64,000 bases of DNA from Alteromonadaceae bacterium M269. Lineage in GTDB: Bacteria > Pseudomonadota > Gammaproteobacteria > Enterobacterales > Alteromonadaceae. Within the stretch, counting starts at the first letter, position 1. The number at the start of each line of letters is the position of its first letter. Of this stretch, positions 8,790 to 15,995 are shown in pieces. The DNA is taken from positions 62,001-126,000 of the forward strand of contig SMNZ01000006.1 of NCBI GenBank assembly GCA_004353515.1, in the 5' to 3' direction. The notes under the pieces were generated by a model, which saw only the letters and a list, made by a program, of their open reading frames with translations, did not search any database and was not told the DNA's origin. The position numbers were made by a program, and so were the translations under genes.

Positions 8790-9032
8790 CCAATAATTCC
8801 TGCCATTATCTTATCCACATACGCTGATTATATTGAGTAAATCCACAATTAATGAAGAAAGACTGTGAACTCTCATTGAATGTCCACACGTCTAATCTAA
8901 ACAGATGTGTTTTATCTCTAACTAAATAGCTAACTCTTTAACTCTATCAATGAGCTCCTTACCAATTCCATTAACTTTGAAATTACAGACATTCTTTTAT
9001 ATTTCACCCTACAGGCCTTGTTAACAGGGGAT
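8790..9032. other. gap with a possible gene remnant
   Basis: There is no intact gene in this 243-base stretch. On the minus strand around 8930-9000 one frame reads NFKVNGIGKELIDRVKELAI and then stops. It looks protein-like but lacks a start codon: a stop lies three codons upstream. It may be the tail of a decayed gene. The rest is A/T-rich with nothing recognisable. Confidence 0.3.
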
Positions 9033-9515
9033 TTATGCATGCAGCTCGTCTTCATTAATATTTAATTCGGAAGTATAAGCTATACGATATGCCCCTCGTA
9101 AAACCTTGCTTATTCCTTCGATAGTACCCGCATCACTTATTTTAAAAATACATTCTTCAGAAGTACTATAATAAAAATGAAAGGTACCTTGTAAATTACA
9201 GTTTTTTTCTTCTTGTGAGTAGGCGAATAGTGACTCACATATATACAACACTATTCCTTTCACTCCGTTTTTATCTTCTTTTCTTAGCTTGTTGCTAGCT
9301 CTCACCGCATCTTTATGTCCATAGTTAGTTACTGGCACTTGGTCGACTTCGGTTTCCCCAAGTGTTCTGAGCCAAAAATCAAAATCGTTTGTTTTATATA
9401 ATGATCTTGCCTGGCTAAGTATTGGCTTGAAATCGTTGATCAGATCTACTTTGCTTTTGCTAAGAGCATTTTCAATTTTTTCGATCAAATTATTTTGATG
9501 GCTACTAAAATTCAT
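9033..9515 (-). CDS. unknown soluble protein, coupled to an upstream membrane protein gene
   Basis: A 160-residue protein with no signal peptide or membrane segment. The N-terminal third is helical and Lys/Asn-rich (MNFSSHQNNLIEKIENALSK); the rest includes RASNKLRKEDKNGVKGIVLY and a beta-rich GTFHFYYSTSEECIF stretch. I do not recognise it. Its start overlaps the end of the 9505-9897 gene by 11 bases, so the two are probably translated together and may act together. The pairing of a small membrane protein with a soluble partner inside a run of unique small genes resembles accessory or immunity gene clusters, but nothing in the sequence proves that. Confidence 0.6.
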   Translation of the reverse strand: MNFSSHQNNLIEKIENALSKSKVDLINDFKPILSQARSLYKTNDFDFWLRTLGETEVDQVPVTNYGHKDAVRASNKLRKEDKNGVKGIVLYICESLFAYSQEEKNCNLQGTFHFYYSTSEECIFKISDAGTIEGISKVLRGAYRIAYTSELNINEDELHA

Positions 9516-9897
9516 TACCTATCCCTACTGACATTATGAAAGAAACCGTAAGTATGATGAATAAGGAAAAAGCGTAAAACAAATCAAAGATAGACAATGA
9601 CTTACGAGCCGTTACGTTAGTGAATTTTCGGTAAAAGAAGTATTGTCCCCAGACATTAAAAACTAAAGCTATAGCCAAGCGGTAAGGTTTACTACCTGAT
9701 TCATCAGTATATTTCGCAGATAGATAGAACCCTGCAATCCAGGATGCGATAGAATTAAGTATAAGAAAAAACAAAGAAGATATTGATAAAAAGTAAAACG
9801 ATTGGTTTTCGTATGCAGGAATAAACATCGCAATGGCTATTAACCAAAAGATTGAAGTTGGAAACACCCATTTCATGTAATAGAGAGCTTTAGGCAT
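9505..9897 (-). CDS. small four-helix membrane protein, unknown
   Basis: A 130-residue protein with hydrophobic segments at about residues 10-28, 33-57, 74-92 and 104-125, hence a probable four-pass inner membrane protein. Between helices two and three it carries LSAKYTDESGSKPYR, a polar loop. I do not recognise the family. It overlaps the next gene by 11 bases, suggesting translational coupling. A terminator of the preceding gene lies about 40 bases upstream, so this pair probably has its own promoter. Confidence 0.6.
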   Translation of the reverse strand: MPKALYYMKWVFPTSIFWLIAIAMFIPAYENQSFYFLSISSLFFLILNSIASWIAGFYLSAKYTDESGSKPYRLAIALVFNVWGQYFFYRKFTNVTARKSLSIFDLFYAFSLFIILTVSFIMSVGIGNEF

Positions 9898-9935
9898 AGG
9901 CTTTATATTTATTTTTATGACTACTAACTTGTATC

Positions 9936-9961
9936 AAAAAGGCCACTACCAAATTGAGTGG
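9936..9961 (-). terminator. probable terminator after the 9996-10241 gene
   Basis: On the minus strand CCACT-CAATTTGGT-AGTGG (plus 9943-9947 with 9957-9961) is followed by CCTTTTTG. The stem is short but the T-run and the position, just after a same-strand gene, support a terminator. Confidence 0.55.
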
Positions 9962-9995
9962 TAGCGCAAATGCAAAACAAAGTGGTAATGCAAGG

Positions 9996-10241
9996 TTATT
10001 GGTCATTAAATGTAAGCTTCATTTTATCTTGGGAGCCTTTTAGTAAATTGCTAATTTGAGTTTCAGCTTTAGGGCTCAAGTTAATATACTCGTCATTCAA
10101 ATAGCTAATTGCTTCTTGTATGCTCCAAGGGCCAAGTGAGGCCTCAAAACGTTCATACTTATCTTGAATTTCTCGCCAAGACTGGTAATTCACTATAGAG
10201 ATAAGCATCTCTTCTTCAGTATAGATTATTGTTATTTTCAT
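9996..10241 (-). CDS. small unknown protein
   Basis: About 81 residues from the ATG at 10241 (the frame also has a TTG at 10262). The core SWREIQDKYERFEASLGPWS, then IQEAISYLNDEYINL, is helical and polar with no membrane segment. I do not recognise it. The start is weakly supported: AAGG lies only two bases before the ATG, and another in-frame ATG follows at 10208. It ends before a short terminator and follows a membrane protein gene by 30 bases. Confidence 0.5.
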   Translation of the reverse strand: MKITIIYTEEEMLISIVNYQSWREIQDKYERFEASLGPWSIQEAISYLNDEYINLSPKAETQISNLLKGSQDKMKLTFNDQ

Positions 10242-10271
10242 AACCTTACATACGCAAATCAAAGCGCCTTG

Positions 10272-10688
10272 TTATACTCGTCTTTCAATATAGCACTTGC
10301 CCCAGCTATTTGTTGCCGCCAAGCTAAAACCGAAATATACGATAGAAAACACTGTGGAGGGATATGTTTGTCCAGAAGCTTGGAAAGCAGCATTTAATAT
10401 TGAGAATATGAAGCTAATGATTGAAGCAAGCCAGATGAATTTTAAGATATTGTCAAATATTGAGTTACTAACTATGCCACTATGCTTTTGGAAGCTTAAA
10501 AGGAAACTGGTGGACTTAAAACATACCCAAGTTAGTAATAACGACATCACAGGGATAAATAGAGAGCTCGATATATCGTGCAAGAATATACCAACAATAA
10601 GTGCAATAACGCACCAAAAAATCGGCAGCTTAAATCCTAGCTTGTCTGTAAATACGAGGTATTTAGGTTTTTTCGAGTGTGTTTCCAT
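10272..10688 (-). CDS. small membrane protein, unknown
   Basis: A 138-residue protein with a basic N-terminus (METHSKKPKYLVFTDK) and hydrophobic segments around residues 19-36, 42-58, 83-101 and 112-128, so three or four membrane passes. I do not recognise a family. There is no strong ribosome binding site. The other strand also stays open for 140 codons over this gene; the minus frame is preferred because it has a typical membrane-protein pattern and the same direction as its neighbours. Confidence 0.5.
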   Translation of the reverse strand: METHSKKPKYLVFTDKLGFKLPIFWCVIALIVGIFLHDISSSLFIPVMSLLLTWVCFKSTSFLLSFQKHSGIVSNSIFDNILKFIWLASIISFIFSILNAAFQASGQTYPSTVFSIVYFGFSLAATNSWGKCYIERRV

Positions 10689-10813
10689 TTATAAATACTC
10701 TAGAGTGTATAACTTGTAACATTAAAAGCAGATGCTTATTAGTGGTAATAACTGAGTTGCTATTGGGCAAAGATAGCGTATTAAGTGTTTCGTTAAGAGT
10801 TTTCTGGCCTAGC

Positions 10814-11107
10814 TTATTTCTTTGAATTTTCAAAAAGAATAATCCCCAAAATTGTTCCTACTGGGAATAAGGGGATGAGCATAAAGCTACATACCTTTGA
10901 TGCTAATCTAGCTCCGTTAAGTTTTTTGTTGCAACCGAGTGCAATGCTAAAATGTAAGGTGCCAAAAAAAGTCGCTACCAAAGGTAAAGCTACCTTTCCT
11001 GACTCTGTAACTGAACTCGGATCAATAAGAGGGATAGAGCTGAAAGTTAGAACTGATAGTCCACCAATCCAGCAATGAGTTCTAACTAAAGTTTTAAAGT
11101 TTGCCAA
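10814..11107 (-). CDS. small membrane protein, TTG start
   Basis: A 97-residue protein with hydrophobic stretches at about residues 12-28, 38-57 and 70-92, probably three passes, ending in a short basic tail. It starts with TTG at 11107, supported by AAGG eight bases upstream. I do not recognise the family. The loop SIALGCNKKLNGARLASK joins the last two segments. It belongs to the run of small minus-strand genes between 7.9 and 11.9 kb. Confidence 0.5.
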   Translation of the reverse strand: MANFKTLVRTHCWIGGLSVLTFSSIPLIDPSSVTESGKVALPLVATFFGTLHFSIALGCNKKLNGARLASKVCSFMLIPLFPVGTILGIILFENSKK

Positions 11108-11199
11108 TTCGATAACCTTAAGTGTGTAAATGCTTGGCTAAATTCAGTAAAAAGGAACAAAAGCCAAACGTGATGTATCCTTTTGAGTGAATCGTTCGT

Positions 11200-11643
11200 T
11201 TAAACGTCCTCAGAATGAATAGAAAGTGGCAGTGCTAACTCTTTCAATTTCATAAAGGGGGGCCAGTTTTCGATGCTAGAAAATAGCACTTCTAAAGAAT
11301 TATCTGCTTCGCAAACATCAATAGAACATTCTTTGAGAGGTAGCGTTTTTGGTATTTCAGATAAGTCAAAATCACAATATACAAGCTCATAAAAGGAACT
11401 CTCCTCATTGCCTGCCATAAATGAAACTCGATAATGAAGAGCAAAATAAAATGATGGAGGGTTATCATCATCCCCGAAATAGACTTCTGCTAGAATACCA
11501 AAATCTTTTAAAGAGCTAGGGCGTTCTAGGTTTATAGCTTTATATGCATTCTTAAAACCTTTCCAAACTTCATTAACAGTGGCTGCACTGCGCCTTATTA
11601 CCTCATTTTTTATTTGTTTTTCAAAATGCGGATATAGGTTCAA
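11200..11643 (-). CDS. unknown soluble protein, TTG start
   Basis: A 147-residue acidic protein beginning MNLYPHFEKQIKNEVIRRS. The middle, AEVYFGDDDNPPSFYFALHYRVSF, is beta-rich and the end is ELALPLSIHSEDV. No signal or membrane segment is visible. The start is TTG with GGAG seven bases upstream. It follows the 11656-11901 gene by 12 bases, so the two probably share a transcript. The small, acidic, beta-rich character is like that of immunity proteins, but I cannot assign it. Confidence 0.55.
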   Translation of the reverse strand: MNLYPHFEKQIKNEVIRRSAATVNEVWKGFKNAYKAINLERPSSLKDFGILAEVYFGDDDNPPSFYFALHYRVSFMAGNEESSFYELVYCDFDLSEIPKTLPLKECSIDVCEADNSLEVLFSSIENWPPFMKLKELALPLSIHSEDV

Positions 11644-11655
11644 TGTACTTCTCCC

Positions 11656-11901
11656 TTATTGATTAGCAACTTGCTTCCTTAAATACTCTATGAAGGAATC
11701 GTCTTCTAAGTTAAATAGATCAAAGCCAACTCTTGAAAATCCATCATCTATAACCTCTTCGATTTTTCCAATATCTTTATTTTCCTGAGAGTAGCCTCGT
11801 TGCAGGTTGTATATGAGCTGATTAAACCTCAAATCTGGATCCTTCTCCCAAATGCGCTCAATTAATCCCAAAGTTTCAGGTATTCGATCAAGGTTTCTCA
11901 C
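11656..11901 (-). CDS. small protein with MRxxxRI...PDLRFxQLIxN motif
   Basis: An 81-residue protein starting with GTG at 11901. Its opening, MRNLDRIPETLGLIERIWEK, then DPDLRFNQLIYNL and later FNLEDDSFIEYL, matches a widespread pattern of short uncharacterised bacterial proteins that resemble YihD/DUF1040 (a W...PDL.L.Q motif and an ED near the C-terminus). I cannot name the exact family and no function is known to me. It is the first of a two-gene unit with the 11200-11643 gene. Confidence 0.6.
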   Translation of the reverse strand: MRNLDRIPETLGLIERIWEKDPDLRFNQLIYNLQRGYSQENKDIGKIEEVIDDGFSRVGFDLFNLEDDSFIEYLRKQVANQ

Positions 11902-11961
11902 GTTTTTTATTCACTTTATGTATATCGACACGGCTATGAATGGCTGAGTAAATTAACTTAC

Positions 11962-13497
11962 TTACCCCGCACATCCTTCTTTCTTAGCATAACAACTAGG
12001 TTGCCTTGGACAAACTGCACCACGTGAGCAGATTAATCGAGCATCAGATTCTATGCCTCGCTCTACCCAGTTGATATTGAGAATTCTTGAGACACTTGAA
12101 AGCTGCTTTTTTACAGCTGTTGGGATTGCTGATTGTCCGCCACTACTCACACAAGCTTGTTTTAAGTCGGCTGCAATGGATAGGGCATCTCCGCCCTGTG
12201 CTTCAATTGCTGGGTTGAGATCGATACCGGCACAGAGAACATGATTGTTACCCGCTAAGTCCTTTACATTGGTTGATTCGCAACAGTAGATTCTGGGTTC
12301 GTCGCCAACATTGAGTATAGATATTTGTGCGGAAGTGCCGGTTTTAGGCACATTTATCATTCTAAATACCGCCCAGTGTTGGCAGGGATCTTCGACGATA
12401 CGCATATTGCCCCAGGGGAGTGGGATGCCATTGCCTCTATAAACTGCTTTGAGTTTGCCTGGTGCATAGGCATCGAAGTAATGCCAATGGCTGTAGGGTG
12501 AAACAGCTGTCATTCTGCGCATAGCCACAGATGCTGAAACGCCGATCTGTTTATGAATACTGACTTCGTATCCCTGTCTGTCTAATTGTTGCCTGAACGG
12601 TACTTTAGGGCAGAGTAGAGCGCCCGCGAAAAAGCTGGATTCGAAGTCGCGCCATGCGTGTAAGATGTCCTGAGCATCGACGGTTGAAGAGTTATGGACG
12701 TTTGAGGTTTCTCCGGGGAGTACATTGTATTGATTCCTCCCCGTAACAAGCACGCTTTTGAGTCCATCTTTGTTGTGCAAAATACTGTGTCCGATATGCA
12801 CGGCTAAATCGTATTTCAAACGAGTGGTAGTTTTCTTCAACATTTCGTTGATATGCACTGTGCCTGGTGGATCAAAGAAAGAGGTCACCACACTTTTTGT
12901 GTTTAGACCTAATTCGTCTTTTGTTTCTTCAGGCATTCGATTAAACCACTTAACTTTAAGCCCTTGTTGCTTAGCAATATCGAGCAAATCGTCAACGCTG
13001 AGTGGTAGTCGCTTTAGTCCAACTTCTTCTGCGGCTCGTTCGAGATCTGGGAAATGATTTTGGTGATGTTCTTGATGTGCTCGGATTAATAAATGAGCAA
13101 ATTGTCGGCCGCTGATACCCGTTTGTGACAACATTTCGGGTATCGCAATCTGTAAAATTTCATTAGAAAAAAGAAAACTTGGCTCTAAAGCCATGCCATT
13201 TATACCGCCTCGACTGCCTTTTACAGGGGTAATTGCTTGCTCTTCAGGCACGTCATCAAGGAACCAATCGACGTCTTTTTGGAAGACCGAAGCAACGACC
13301 TCTAACATCTCTGCGCTTGGTACTCGTTTACCTCTTTCTATCATTGAAAGATAGGACACAGACGGTGCAGACTCTGGGTTTACACGAACACAGCGTGCCG
13401 ACAAATCTTCCATTGTCAGGTTATTTCGTTTGCGTAAATTACGGATTTTTGTCCCTAATAAATGTGACTTACGACTAAGGCTTTTACTGTTTCTCAT
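11962..13497 (-). CDS. XRE-family regulator of the glyoxylate shunt (DUF3612 type)
   Basis: An approximately 511-residue regulator. Residues 12-75 form an XRE/Cro helix-turn-helix (IRNLRKRNNLTMEDLSARC ... SYLSMIERGKRVPSAEML). The middle has a degenerate IrrE/ImmA-like region (LAVHIGHSILHNKDG, lacking a full HExxH). The C-terminal half, including a Cys cluster in CSRGAVCPRQPSCYAKKEGC, matches the DUF3612 regulators that sit beside aceA/aceB genes in Vibrio and Shewanella. The architecture parallels RamB/ScfR regulators of acetate and short-chain fatty acid use. It is divergent from glcB and probably binds their shared promoter. The ATG at 13497 is chosen over a GTG at 13503. The terminal Cys residues might bind a metal or sense redox state; that is inference. 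Confidence 0.85.
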   Translation of the reverse strand: MRNSKSLSRKSHLLGTKIRNLRKRNNLTMEDLSARCVRVNPESAPSVSYLSMIERGKRVPSAEMLEVVASVFQKDVDWFLDDVPEEQAITPVKGSRGGINGMALEPSFLFSNEILQIAIPEMLSQTGISGRQFAHLLIRAHQEHHQNHFPDLERAAEEVGLKRLPLSVDDLLDIAKQQGLKVKWFNRMPEETKDELGLNTKSVVTSFFDPPGTVHINEMLKKTTTRLKYDLAVHIGHSILHNKDGLKSVLVTGRNQYNVLPGETSNVHNSSTVDAQDILHAWRDFESSFFAGALLCPKVPFRQQLDRQGYEVSIHKQIGVSASVAMRRMTAVSPYSHWHYFDAYAPGKLKAVYRGNGIPLPWGNMRIVEDPCQHWAVFRMINVPKTGTSAQISILNVGDEPRIYCCESTNVKDLAGNNHVLCAGIDLNPAIEAQGGDALSIAADLKQACVSSGGQSAIPTAVKKQLSSVSRILNINWVERGIESDARLICSRGAVCPRQPSCYAKKEGCAG

Positions 13498-13512
13498 TTT
13501 CACACCATCGGT

Positions 13513-13563
13513 TTTTACACAGTTTTGTAAAATTTACATTGTGAAATTTTAATTGTGAAATTG
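13513..13563. promoter_or_regulatory. candidate operator array between the regulator and glcB
   Basis: Three overlapping signals fill this span: TTTTAC / GTAAAA (13513-13518 with 13527-13532), a perfect 13-bp palindrome TGTAAAATTTACA at 13526-13538, and two direct repeats of ATTGTGAAATT at 13538-13548 and 13552-13562, spaced 14 bp. The span lies 16 bp from the regulator start and 100 bp from glcB, so it is a good candidate for autoregulation and glcB/aceA control. Confidence 0.6.
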
Positions 13564-13662
13564 TAGTGAAAAATATTCTATTCTTCAAATCAAGCAAAGT
13601 GCTTAAACAATGAACACAGCAAACTTGCTGATTCATTCGTCAAAGATAGTGAGGATTTAAAG

Positions 13663-15834
13663 ATGAATATGCCCGCGTTAAAGAATAGCCAAATCCATCA
13701 GGGCTTTTACAACTTCATCAATGAAGAAGTATTACCTCTGTGCTCTATTAACGAGACCACTTTTTGGCAGGATTTTGAAAAACTAGTCGCTGATCTGGCT
13801 CCGCGCAATCGTAGCCTATTGCAAACTCGTCAGGAGCTTCAGAATAAGATCGATCAATGGCACCAAGAACATAAGGGCCAAGCGATTAATCAGGATATCT
13901 ATCAGCGTTTCCTTAAAGATATCGGTTATTTGGTCAAGCAAGGTCCAGATTTTGAAATTTCAACGCAAAATGTCGATGAAGAGATTGCTCAAATTGCTGG
14001 ACCTCAATTGGTTGTACCTATCACTAACGAACGCTTCGCGTTGAATGCAGCGAATGCTCGCTGGGGAAGTTTATACGATGCGTTATACGGCACTGACGTT
14101 ATTGCAAAAGACGGCACGCAAAAACCGGGCTATGACCAAGCACGCGGTGAGCAGGTTATCACTTACGCAAAAGAATTTTTGGATCAGCATTTCCCGTTAG
14201 CTTCTGGGTCGCATAAAGACGTTAAAAGCTATGTTGTTTACTACCAGCACTTATTAGCCTTCTTCCCAGACGGCAGTCAAAGTGGTTTGCGTAACCCTTG
14301 TCAGTTGGTGGCTTTATGTGGACACAAAAGTGAGCCTAACTCTATCGTGTTAAAGCACAACGGCTTACACGTTGAGATTGTTATCGACCGTAACGGCACT
14401 ATAGGTTCAACAGATGCTGCTGGTATTCAAGACATCCAACTTGAATCAGCTTTGACGACTATTATGGATTTTGAAGATTCTGTAGCTGCTGTTGATGGTG
14501 AAGACAAAATTCATGCATACCGTAACTGGTTGGGATTAATCAGAGGCGACCTGACAGCGACGTTTACTAAGAACGGTGAGCAGGAAACACGTGAAATGAA
14601 CCCTGATCGCGTATTCACAACCGTTGATGGTGATGATTACCCGCTACACGGTCGCTCATTAATGTTAGCAAGAAACGTTGGCCATCTAATGGACACAGAG
14701 TTGATGCTAGATGCCGAAGGTAATATGGCTCCAGAAGGCATTATTGATGCCGTTGTTACTGGGCTTATCGGTAAGTTAGATCTAGAAAAAACTCGCGGTT
14801 TACGCAACTCACGTACCGGCAGCATTTATATCGTTAAGCCGAAAATGCATGGTCCAGATGAAGTCGCTTTTACTTGTGAACTGTTTGAGCGCGTTGAGCA
14901 AATGCTAGGTCTTGAGAAGAATACGATCAAGATGGGCATTATGGACGAAGAGCGTCGCACAACAGTAAACCTCAAAGCTTGTATTCGCGAAGCACAAGAG
15001 CGTTTGGTGTTCATTAACACTGGTTTCTTAGATCGCACTGGTGATGAGATTCATACCAGCATGCTTGCAGGCGCTGTATTGCCTAAAAACCAAATCAAGC
15101 AGCAGCCTTGGATCCGTGCTTACGAGCAACGCAATGTCAGTATCGGCCTTGATTGTGGCTTACCAGGTAAAGCGCAAATCGGCAAGGGGATGTGGGCGAT
15201 GCCAGATGAAATGAATGAGATGATGAAAGCTAAAATTGATCACCCTCGTTCAGGCGCAACGACGGCATGGGTTCCATCACCTACAGCAGCAACTTTGCAT
15301 GCGCTGCATTATCACCTAGTTGATGTTGCTGCGACTCAGCAACAGATCAATTTGCAGGCATCAGCATCGGCTGGATTGAGTGAAGTACTCACCATTCCGT
15401 TGATGACACAAAGCTGCAAATTAACGGATAACGATATTACCCGTGAACTAGAAAACAATATTCAAGGCATCCTCGGCTACGTGGTGCGTTGGATAGAGTT
15501 AGGTATCGGATGCTCAAAAGTGCCTGATATCGATCAAGTTGGTTTGATGGAAGACAGAGCTACGCTCCGTATTTCCAGCCAACACATTGCCAATTGGTTA
15601 GAGCATGGAATATGCGACCAAGAGCAGGTTGATTCAATCATGGCGAAAATGGCTGAAGTTGTTGATGCTCAAAACAGCACAACACCAGGCTACAAGCCTA
15701 TGTCGACCAACCTAGAGAAGAGCTTGGCCTATCAGGCAGCGCGCGAGCTAATTGTAGCAGGTAAAGAGCAGCCAAATGGCTACACAGAACCTGTTTTACA
15801 TCACTATAGACGCTTAGCCAAAGCCGCCAATTAA
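13663..15834 (+). CDS. glcB: malate synthase G
   Basis: A 723-residue malate synthase of the single-chain G isoform, which condenses glyoxylate with acetyl-CoA to malate. The length fits the G class (about 720) rather than the A class (about 530). Key segments are TIMDFEDSVAAVD, SIYIVKPKMHGPDEVAF, MGIMDEERRTTVNL with the Mg-binding acidic residues, and GAVLPKNQIK. GAGG about nine bases upstream supports the ATG. It is the first gene of the glyoxylate-shunt pair; aceA follows after a large palindrome, and the divergent DUF3612-type regulator probably controls it. Confidence 0.96.
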   Translation: MNMPALKNSQIHQGFYNFINEEVLPLCSINETTFWQDFEKLVADLAPRNRSLLQTRQELQNKIDQWHQEHKGQAINQDIYQRFLKDIGYLVKQGPDFEISTQNVDEEIAQIAGPQLVVPITNERFALNAANARWGSLYDALYGTDVIAKDGTQKPGYDQARGEQVITYAKEFLDQHFPLASGSHKDVKSYVVYYQHLLAFFPDGSQSGLRNPCQLVALCGHKSEPNSIVLKHNGLHVEIVIDRNGTIGSTDAAGIQDIQLESALTTIMDFEDSVAAVDGEDKIHAYRNWLGLIRGDLTATFTKNGEQETREMNPDRVFTTVDGDDYPLHGRSLMLARNVGHLMDTELMLDAEGNMAPEGIIDAVVTGLIGKLDLEKTRGLRNSRTGSIYIVKPKMHGPDEVAFTCELFERVEQMLGLEKNTIKMGIMDEERRTTVNLKACIREAQERLVFINTGFLDRTGDEIHTSMLAGAVLPKNQIKQQPWIRAYEQRNVSIGLDCGLPGKAQIGKGMWAMPDEMNEMMKAKIDHPRSGATTAWVPSPTAATLHALHYHLVDVAATQQQINLQASASAGLSEVLTIPLMTQSCKLTDNDITRELENNIQGILGYVVRWIELGIGCSKVPDIDQVGLMEDRATLRISSQHIANWLEHGICDQEQVDSIMAKMAEVVDAQNSTTPGYKPMSTNLEKSLAYQAARELIVAGKEQPNGYTEPVLHHYRRLAKAAN

Positions 15835-15837
15835 TTG

Positions 15838-15958
15838 GTGTTCATATAGAAATGGCCTTTTTCCTCCAAAGCATCGTTAGGAGTGCTCATGTACTACTTG
15901 TACATTGCGCCCTCCAGCCTTGCTTTGAATAAAAAATTCTCATTTCTAGATTGAACAC
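15838..15958. repeat. 121-bp near-palindromic element between glcB and aceA
   Basis: Nested inverted repeats share one centre at about 15897: GTGTTCA / TGAACAC (15838-15844 with 15952-15958), then AGAAATG / CATTTCT, CAAAGCA / TGCTTTG (15867-15873 with 15921-15927) and ATGTAC / GTACAT (15889-15894 with 15900-15905). The element fills the glcB-aceA gap. It would form a long hairpin in RNA and could act as a REP-like mRNA-stabilising or attenuating structure. I recall similar intergenic palindromes in Alteromonadales, so it is probably a dispersed repeat. Confidence 0.75.
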
Positions 15959-15995
15959 TACCTAGCTTAATTCCAATTTTTTGAAGAGAAAACCA

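Noticed and set aside
8930-9000. Minus-strand frame ending in GIGKELIDRVKELAI, considered as a gene
   Set aside because: There is no start codon; a stop lies three codons upstream. At most it is a remnant.
10297-10719. 140-codon plus-strand frame
   Set aside because: It is the complement of the 10272-10688 membrane protein gene. The minus frame has the membrane-protein pattern and the direction of its neighbours.
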